Of a stretch of DNA of 64,000 nt, positions 57,139-64,000 are shown in pieces (the stretch's first letter is position 1; each line of letters begins with the position of its first letter). A model generated the notes under the pieces. That model was given only the letters and a program-made list of their open reading frames with translations. It made no database searches and had not been told where the DNA came from. The position numbers were made by a program, and so were the translations under genes. The stretch comes from Isoetes taiwanensis (taxonomy: Eukaryota > Streptophyta > Lycopodiopsida > Isoetales > Isoetaceae): contig JAJEKV010000057.1 of NCBI GenBank assembly GCA_021234155.1, positions 7,164,623 to 7,228,622 on the forward strand, in the 5' to 3' direction.

Positions 57139-59237
57139 TCGTCCTGCACTCGTACCTAAATAAAACGATTGTCTCTATTTGCCTTGTGAGGGAAAAAAGG
57201 ATGCCAAAGATGTCGTGCAATAACAAGCTCCAACCTCGATTGCTTGCGCAGCATTCATTCAATAGAGTAATGGTAATAGTTTGAAAGGGTTCTGATTCTC
57301 TGGCTAGCATGTTCCTATATGAAAATGAAACCCATACCCCTTATTACTCAATTCAACTATCTTCTTTTTTATACCATCAATTCCAGGACACTATATGGAG
57401 GCACATTCCCTGTTTGGAAGCATGAACAATGGAAGTTATAGCATTATTTGAGCCAATATGAACAGCGCTTAAACCTGCAACACTAGTAGGCCAGCAATCT
57501 AAGCAACATAGGTTGCACAAACAGTAGCAGCCACATCTGTGGCAACATTAGCATTGAAAGTTGTAAAAGAGGTGGTTCAATTATATCAAAAAAGAAATGA
57601 CACTTACCTTCATTTCACGAAAGATTAGATAAATAAGGCTCTAGAACTTGCAGGCCCCTAGTGCCTTTTTTGTTCATCTTTCTTATTTAAACAGGAAGCA
57701 GGTTGAGAACACATTTCAATCTGGTCGAACATGTCATACTCTAGTCACAAGATGAAGATCAATAGAGAAGGCACATTAGATGACTGTTAAAGATAAATAA
57801 AAGCACACATCTTCTAATCCGTAATAGGAATCTTAAACCTACCATCCAGTTCACTCCCATGTCTTTACTGGATGGTTTCAAATGCCATATGGTTTCAAAT
57901 AATAGCAGAATCTGACTTGTTATCTCCCATATATATGTTGGGAACGTGCTTAGTTTTCTCGTAGAAATATCCCTCGACTGTCCCTGCATGAGCTGCAGCA
58001 GACAGAATCCAGCTCAATTTTTGTGTGGCCAACATGGATACAAGGGATTAACAGTGCACCATTTCTCAAAGCATGCTCCAGCAGAATAATAAGACTGTTT
58101 CTAGATGTAAATTGTCATGCAATCAGCTAATAATTTGTGGTTTACTGAAAACAAACAAGTTCAATAAACAACTGTTTCTTGACCATTCACATTACCAAAA
58201 GCACATGTGATGCTGCATTGATGGGTAATCCAAAAGAAAATAAACAACAAACATTTACTTCAGCTTGACGGAACTTATGATCTAGGCTAGAACCAACAGC
58301 AAGAAACAAGAGAGAAACAGAGACGGAGTGAAAACTCAAAAAGTGAAAGATAATGGATTGGATGTTTTCTTTCGGTGCTACAAAAGATAGTCACATATGT
58401 GACATGTAGAGCATAGCACGTGATTACCTTAACATGCTAACTATATCCTAACCTAGTCAGCTAGAGGCATACATAAACGTATGCGAAAACATTTAAACCA
58501 GGGTCCTATGTAATAGGCTGGCACGTCAGCACATATGTTTGCTTATAACTCTTGAGAGTTATATTCTGTCACAGCTAGTTCTTTGGTTAAAGAAGACCAA
58601 ACACTGCTAAAATTATCATAGAGTAAGATTTATTATAGGATGGTGTTAGGTAAATCTCCACAACTGATTTAACATTTAGCTTCATAGTTGTAATTGCTAC
58701 AAAAGACAATGTGGATGCTTACATATCACATGTTCGCTTATAATAATTCGATTCAGCAATGCAAGAGACAAGACATAAACATCTTATATCAGACCTATAA
58801 TAAAAAATACTTACTCGTATAAACATTTGTAAAATACATTCTTACCTGGAAGGCAAGGAACTGCACATGTGCTCCAAGCTTTACTCATGCCTACACAAGA
58901 ACAAAAATGCTATTATTGATTCCACATTTTGATTAACATCTAAACGTACTGCCAAGATATTCTGATGTCTACGAAGAGCAAACATTGCTGACAAAATTTG
59001 ACATATATAATAAGAACATGCAAAGACATAACCTAGAACTTACTTTGAAAAAACTTAAGAACTGCAGGTTATAGCTGTAATCCATGTGGATGGCATCCGC
59101 CATGTAGCTGCCAAGAAGTTGCCATTGTCGAAAAGGAGCAGACAGCGCTGAACAAGATCAAATATTTTTTTTTCAAACCTCTGTTTATAAGGAGCCATTC
59201 CAAAGGAGAAGGCATTGTAATTTGAGCGAGAAAAGCT
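57139..59237. other. No complete gene; isolated exon-like segments on the minus strand
   Basis: Minus-strand exon-like pieces at about 58905-58850 (MSKAWSTCAVPCLPG between AG and GT) and about 59115-59045 (GSYMADAIHMDYSYNLQFL before GTAAGT) have splice-like borders but no recognised family. Confidence 0.35.
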
Positions 59238-59780
59238 ATGTCTTGCCTAGAAATCAAGGTACTCTACTTCAGCATCAACAACAGCCACAGTTTGGGAGAA
59301 TACCCAAATTCTTTAGCAGTTAGAATATGTCGAGGTGAAGCAGTGCAGCTGAATGGAACAGAGGTTCCTTGTTCAGAAGAAGCTGTGTTGAATATGAGGC
59401 TAGATCAAGCTGATGAAGAGATGCAGAGCATCACATATGTGGGCACAGATCATGTTAGTGTAAAAGGATCATTTCAACTACAGATCCAACACCAAAAGGA
59501 GCTCCTGATGAGTGCTAGCATTCAAGAGCATGGGTCAGGTTGGAGAATAAATTGCGAAGGGGGAACAGGGGCATGGAGCTCAATGTTGAGCATGGAATTC
59601 GGCATAGTGGGAAACTCGCTTGGAGCGTCTGTAATTCTGAGCGAGACTGTAGAGGTAGTGAGAAAGAGAAGTAGAAAATCATTAGCCAAGATTGAAGAGG
59701 AAGAGCAAGAAGAAGAGCAGCGTCCAAAGCAGAGGAAGTGGAAAGGGAAGCTCCGGCAGTTGCTTAGATGGAGGCATTGA
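59238..59780 (+). CDS. Uncharacterised plant protein, At1g01500-like family
   Basis: Single open frame of 180 codons starting MSCLEIKVLYFSIN. The pattern (LEIKVLYFSI, then RGEAVQLNGTEV, MRLDQADEEMQSITYVGTDHVSVKGSFQLQI, GWRINCEGG, and a late GASVILSETVEV) follows the plant family of At1g01500, whose biochemical role is not established. The C-terminus adds an acidic-basic tail (EEEEQEEEQ, then KQRKWKGKLRQ), which may be lineage-specific. No signal peptide or membrane segment. Shorter than the usual family length, with the N-terminus apparently trimmed, so it may be a partial copy or have an upstream exon. Confidence 0.55.
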   Translation: MSCLEIKVLYFSINNSHSLGEYPNSLAVRICRGEAVQLNGTEVPCSEEAVLNMRLDQADEEMQSITYVGTDHVSVKGSFQLQIQHQKELLMSASIQEHGSGWRINCEGGTGAWSSMLSMEFGIVGNSLGASVILSETVEVVRKRSRKSLAKIEEEEQEEEQRPKQRKWKGKLRQLLRWRH

Positions 59781-59967
59781 TTTTGAAGTTATATCACTTT
59801 TCTCAGATCTCACAGGCCGCCATTGCATCGCCGTCCTCAATCCCTTGTCGCCACATTTTCAGGCGGAAAAATGGACTGAAAAATGGAGTGCTTTTAACTG
59901 GTTAACAAAATGAGCCAGCCATTGTATATCGACTAAAATCAATGCTTAACACTACCAATATGTTGAA

Positions 59968-59991
59968 CTAGTAATGGTACCCAGCCTTGCT
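59968..59991 (-). mobile_element. Helitron-like 3' terminus, minus strand
   Basis: Reverse complement reads GCCCAGCAAGGCTGGGT, then ACCATTA, CTAG and TT. Same layout as 29320-29347. The body would extend rightward, through the pyrimidine tract; its 5' end was not found. Confidence 0.6.
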
Positions 59992-60009
59992 GGGCATAAA
60001 TTAGGAACC

Positions 60010-61862
60010 TTTAATTTCTTTCTTTTTTATTCTCCCTTTTTTTTTCTAACCCCCTTCTCCCTCCCTTTGCCTTCCCTTTCCCCTTCCCCTTTTTTTCTTT
60101 CTCTTTTTCTTATCAGCTTTTTCCCTTCCTTTTTATCTTTCCCCGCTCTTCCCATTTTTCCACTACTCTCTTTCCCTTTCCTTTTCCCCTTCCTCTTCCT
60201 TTTCCTTTTCCTTTTCTCTTTCCCGTTTCTCATGCATTTTTTTCGTTCTCTTTTGCTTACCTTTTCATGTGCCCTTTTCTTCCTTTCCCCACCCTCTTCC
60301 TCTTGATCATGTGCCCTTTTCCCCATCTCTTTTCCCATTTCTCTCTCCTCTTTTCCTCATGCTCTTTTTGCTTTCCCTTCTCCTTTTTCCGCTTCCCTTT
60401 TCCTTTCAACTTTTCATTCCTTTTTCATACTTTCCCAACCCTTTTGCTTTGCGATGTTCCCTTTTTCCCTTTCCTTTCTCTTTCCCCTTCCTTTACATTT
60501 TCCTTTCCGGATTTCCTTTCGCTTTTCATATGCCTCTTTCCGTTTCCCTTTTCTCACGCCTTTTTATGTACCCTTTTCCTTCTTTCCCCATCCTCTTCCC
60601 TTTTTCCCTTTCCACTTTATCCTTTTCTTGTTTCTTTTTTTCTTTTCCCTTTCCTATACTCTTTTCCCTTTCTTTTTCTATTTCCTCACCCCTTTCCCTC
60701 TTCCCTTTTTTTCGTGCCCTTTTCTCCTTCCTCTTTTCCTCTTCCTATTCCTTGCTCCCTACCCTTTGTCTATTCTACTTTCCCCCACTATTTTTTCCTC
60801 ATTTTCCATCCCTTTCCCTCTTCCTTTTCTCGATGCTCTTTTTTGCTTTCCTTTTTCTCTTTCTTCACCCTTTCTCTTTTCCCTTTTTTCCGCCCTTTCC
60901 TTTTTTCTCTTTTTCGTTCCCTTTTCCCAAGTTCTCTTTTTCCTTTTCCCCCTCTCTTTTCTTTTTTACTTTTCTTTTCCCATAGACTTTGCAACCTTTT
61001 CTTATTTTCCCTTACCTTTTTCTCCTTTTCTCACCTTTACTTCTCACCCTTCTCATGGTGCTCTTTTTAGTTCCTTTCCCCTCGCCTATTCTATTCCTTT
61101 TTCTATTTTTCTTTAAACTTTCCATTTTCCTTTTCTCCTTCTCTTTCCTTTTTCCTCTTACCTTTCTTTTTTATTCCTTTTCCCTTTTTTCCTTTTTCCC
61201 TTTCATCGTTTTTCCTTTTCCCTCCCCTCTTCCTTTTCCCTTTTCCTTTTTCCCTTTCATCGTTTTCCTTTTCCCTTCCCTCTTCCTTTTTCCCTTTTTC
61301 CTTTCATCGTTTTTCCTTTTCCTTCCCCTCTTCCTTTTCCCTTTTCCCTTTTCCCTTTCATCGTTTTCCTTTTCCCTTCCCCTTTTCCTTTTTTCTTTTC
61401 CCTTTTACCTTTTCCCTTTTTCCTTTTCCCTTTCATCGTTTTTCCTTTTCCCTTCCCCTTTTCCTTTTTCCTTTTCCCTTTTCCTTTTCCCTTTTCCCTT
61501 TCATCATTTTCCTTTTCCCTTCCCCTTTTCGTTTCCCTTTTCCCTTTTTCCCTTTCATCATTTTTCCTTTTCCCGTCCCCTTTTCCTTTTCCGTTTTCCC
61601 TTTTTAGTTTTCCCTTTTCCCCTTTCATTTTTTCCTTTTCCCTTCCCTTTTTCCTTTTCCCTTTTCCCTTTCATCGTTTTCCCTTTTCCCTTTTCCCTTT
61701 CATCGTTTTTTCCTTTTCCTTCCCCTTTTCCGTTTCCTTTTTTCCCTTTCATCGTTTTCTTTTTCCCTTCCCCTTCCCTTCCCTTCCCTTCCCCTTTTCC
61801 CTTTTCCATTTTCCCTTTTCCCTTTTCCCTTTTCCTTTTCCTTTTTCCTTTTCCCTTTCATA
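60010..61862. repeat. 1.85-kb polypyrimidine tract with minisatellite structure
   Basis: Nearly pure C/T on the plus strand (runs of CCCTTTTCC type). From about 61190 to 61862 the motif CCCTTTCATCGTTTTCC recurs roughly every 45-75 bp. All long ORFs here, on either strand, are translations of the repeat (Phe/Leu/Pro/Ser or Lys/Gly/Glu-rich). Confidence 0.97.
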
Positions 61863-62737
61863 TTGAAGCCATAGTCAAGATGAAATTTTAGTTGAAGACA
61901 CGCACACATCATCTCCACCATTGGTCAATCAAATCCTCGACCGTCCGATTTAGGGTGCGGTCCATTACACAACATTATAATATAAGATACTTGTGAATGA
62001 AATTTTAACCTCCCATTGGACTAATATCTACCTTGTTGATTTGGGATTTTCTGGTGTGTTGAGAATGTTTTTGGAATATTTCTAAAGCATGATCTTATTT
62101 ATAATGTTTTTAGTGCATGTAATGGACCCGCCATAAATCAACGGTGAGATTTGATCACTAATTCTATGGTTGAGATTCAATGTGGTTGAGTTTGAGACTT
62201 CTGGCCGGATGGCTCTTACAAAAAGCGTGAGGCGACCATGCGGAAGGGGCCTACCACGGTAACCAGCGGTTCGAAAGCTTTGTTTGGCTTTTGATTTATG
62301 GATTTTAAATCGGGCTCACAGCCGGTGCGGATCGGGTGCGTGAAACGTGATGTTGTGAACCTAGTAGAAGCTGGGGCGGTGGGTTCTACTAGGGTTCGAC
62401 AAAAATCTGAGGCGGTGGAAAATCCGGGACATCATGTGGAAACTCAAGGTAGTGGGCGCCATCGAGCAAAAAGCGGCGGGCTATGTGAGCTAGGGCAAGG
62501 ATTTGCAATCGACTATGGAAAGCATAAGCAGTTAGGTAGCTGATTTCATGCTTTGAGGAGTTGGGTCCAAGATTTGAACAACTTTCATGGCGTTATCCAT
62601 AGGAAGCGGCGTTCTGATTGACTATGGTTTCTTTGGCGTTATCCATAGGAAGTAGGGTCTATGGTTTGGCTGTGATCCCTGCTTTTGAACATCGTATTGT
62701 TTTATGTAACAATGAGGACTTGCAGGACCAGATTGAA
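61863..62737. repeat. Non-coding, partly related to 25200-26050
   Basis: 62090-62230 resembles the tandem unit at 25234-25459 (TCTATGGTTGAGATTC, GTGGTTGAGTTT). A short duplication TGGCGTTATCCATAGGAAG occurs at about 62589 and 62633. No gene recognised. Confidence 0.6.
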
Positions 62738-63053
62738 ATTGGATAAAAGCATGCTACGGTGTACCACTTTTGGAACCCTCAAAAGTACCTACACTGGGTA
62801 CTTTTAAAGCGGTACTTTTCTGTTTTATTCTTTCCATTAAAATCAATCAAAAAAATTTGAATTGAGGGTCAATAATATGACAATCTATAGTACTAAAGGA
62901 TAACAATAAAAATAAATAAATTAACTCTCAAACATATTGTTTATTGCGGCATTTATGCAAGTTCCCAATACCCAGTGCTGGGTACTTTTCTGGGAGTTTC
63001 GCACTCCCTAAAAAGTACTTTAGATGGTACACCCTAGCATGCTTTTACCCAAT
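62738..63053. mobile_element. 316-bp MITE-like element
   Basis: Terminal inverted repeats of about 29 bp (ATTGGATAAAAGCATGCT then ACGGTGTACCA; ATTGGGTAAAAGCATGCT then AGGGTGTACCA on the other strand). Subterminal GGGTACTTTT motifs. Target duplication not clear. Confidence 0.75.
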
Positions 63054-63619
63054 TGTAGAAGAGCGAGTCCTTTTTTTTTTTGGCACATGGGTTGAACATT
63101 GATTCTATAGAGTGCATAAAGTTGTGCGAGAATGAGATCTGTTTAAATAAGGACAGCCCCAATTCGGAAAACAAGGGGTATTGTTTCAGGGCTCCTTGGC
63201 GCAAACTCTCAGTCTTTTTGTTGATTTGGCTTGCTTTTTTTTACGGTTCAGGTACTGAAGGGCACTAAGAATAACAAGGTAAATCTAAAATTCTTTGTTG
63301 ATTTAAGACATATGTTAATGGGTGTGTTTTTATTAAGGTACTCAACTTTTTATGTGGGCGGCGCTTGTCTTTGGTGGTCTTTGGACCCGATTTTCGTCAT
63401 AGCACTTCACCCGCCATTTCCTCTGGCGTCAAATTACGTTGGTCGATCGAAGCCGGAAAGTGCCACCGACAATCCGTGCGGGTTGTTGATCCGTCTTCTT
63501 GATGCGAGGTGATGGCGCTTTGTTTGGCAAGCAATTTGAAAGTAAATTTGGCGGTTTTGAAGTTCTTGAGTATAAATACCATGAATTTCTTTCTTTGCTA
63601 GATTTCTCCAATTACGTCT
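63054..63619 (+). other. Upstream region of a putative gene
   Basis: No gene recognised up to about 63500. TTTGGCGG near 63547 matches the E2F consensus TTTSSCGS. TATAAATA at 63571-63578 lies 42 bp before the ATG at 63620. Confidence 0.4.
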
Positions 63620-63842
63620 ATGGCGGAATGGGAAGCTTTCGTGCATCGTGTGCAAGAATCAAGTTAATTTTGATGTTGCAAAGCTGCTATCTAGCCTCCA
63701 AGTTTTTCAGTCGGTGAAAATTTTTTGGCGGTTGTTCCGAATTGCGATGCAATTTGTCGACCAATCGCAAGTCTTGATTCAAAACGAGCCAACAAGTTCG
63801 GTAGAATGCAAGCGAATTTGTGCTAGATATTTACCATGGTAA
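63620..63842 (+). pseudogene. Putative first exon, possibly frame-broken
   Basis: ATGGCGGAATGGGAAGC starts MAEWEAFVHRVQES. A second frame continues NFDVAKLLSSLQVF to RYLPW, where GTAATT at about 63838 could be a donor. Joining the two needs a one- or two-base shift. No family recognised; the gene may continue beyond the window. Confidence 0.3.
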
Positions 63843-64000
63843 TTGAGGATCATGATGCATTTCATTTTCATGTATCTTTGAAATGCATATTAATCTATGA
63901 GTTTGCTTTGAGCTGAAAGAAATTTGGACAAGATCGGTTACATATGGCTACATCAATTCCTATAGATTCGGGTAATTTTGAACTTACATATTTGTTGTTG

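Noticed and set aside
59069-59257. Thymidylate kinase N-terminal exon (ILFSA-like text)
   Set aside because: Only a four- to five-residue resemblance to the HLLFSA motif; no P-loop and no supporting neighbours.
60027-61921. Long ORFs of up to 300 codons on both strands in the pyrimidine tract
   Set aside because: They are low-complexity translations (Phe/Pro/Ser/Leu or Lys/Gly/Glu) of a C/T repeat, overlap in several frames and have no gene signals.

Overview
This is nuclear DNA from a land plant. Plant-type retrotransposons primed by initiator Met-tRNA, GT-AG introns and plant gene-family fragments all point that way. It is almost entirely transposable elements in nested layers, with a few broken or partial genes near the ends. 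The repeat load, together with a beta-class DNA amino-methyltransferase-like pseudogene at the left edge, would suit a large-genome non-seed plant such as a fern. That assignment is an inference and is not proven here.

Layout. 1-2110: decayed intron-containing amino-methyltransferase-like gene; one intron holds a strict 42-bp array of palindromes. 4499-17382: complete Ty3/gypsy-type LTR retrotransposon (5-bp target duplication ATGAG, tRNA-iMet primer site, polypurine tract). Between its leader and its broken gag-pol it carries an intact 372-codon gene whose first ten residues equal the histone H3 tail and whose last ~95 residues are a complete H3 histone fold, separated by a ~265-residue charged linker. 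A second unknown ORF follows (8531-10300, two amber codons and a MITE insertion). 19748-24792: minus-strand Ty1/copia element lacking gag, with a non-LTR-like insertion. 32658-44874: second Ty3/gypsy element (Tat-like, TSD ACTCC) with an RNase H-like domain placed before RT and an antisense ORF near the 3' LTR. 50748-52910: hAT-like non-autonomous element. These sit in copies of a non-coding middle-repetitive family (4.3-4.5, 17.4-19.7, 24.8-25.2, 29.3-32.7, 44.9-50.7 and 52.9-53.8 kb), arranged directly and inverted, so each major insertion has an empty-site paralogue elsewhere in the window.

55.0-59.8 kb carries minus-strand 3' exons of a thymidylate kinase, a coiled-coil exon, an unrecognised protein with SUMO-type motifs, and a plus-strand 180-codon ORF resembling the At1g01500-like plant family. 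60.0-61.86 kb is a 1.85-kb almost pure pyrimidine tract. The right edge has a 316-bp MITE and a TATA-containing putative first exon.

The most striking object is the H3-bearing retrotransposon. The histone ORF is undamaged while gag-pol of the same copy is full of frameshifts. A splice-donor-like site just before the histone ATG and a strong acceptor-like site before the second ORF suggest alternative splicing. All this is read from sequence alone; expression and function are untested.
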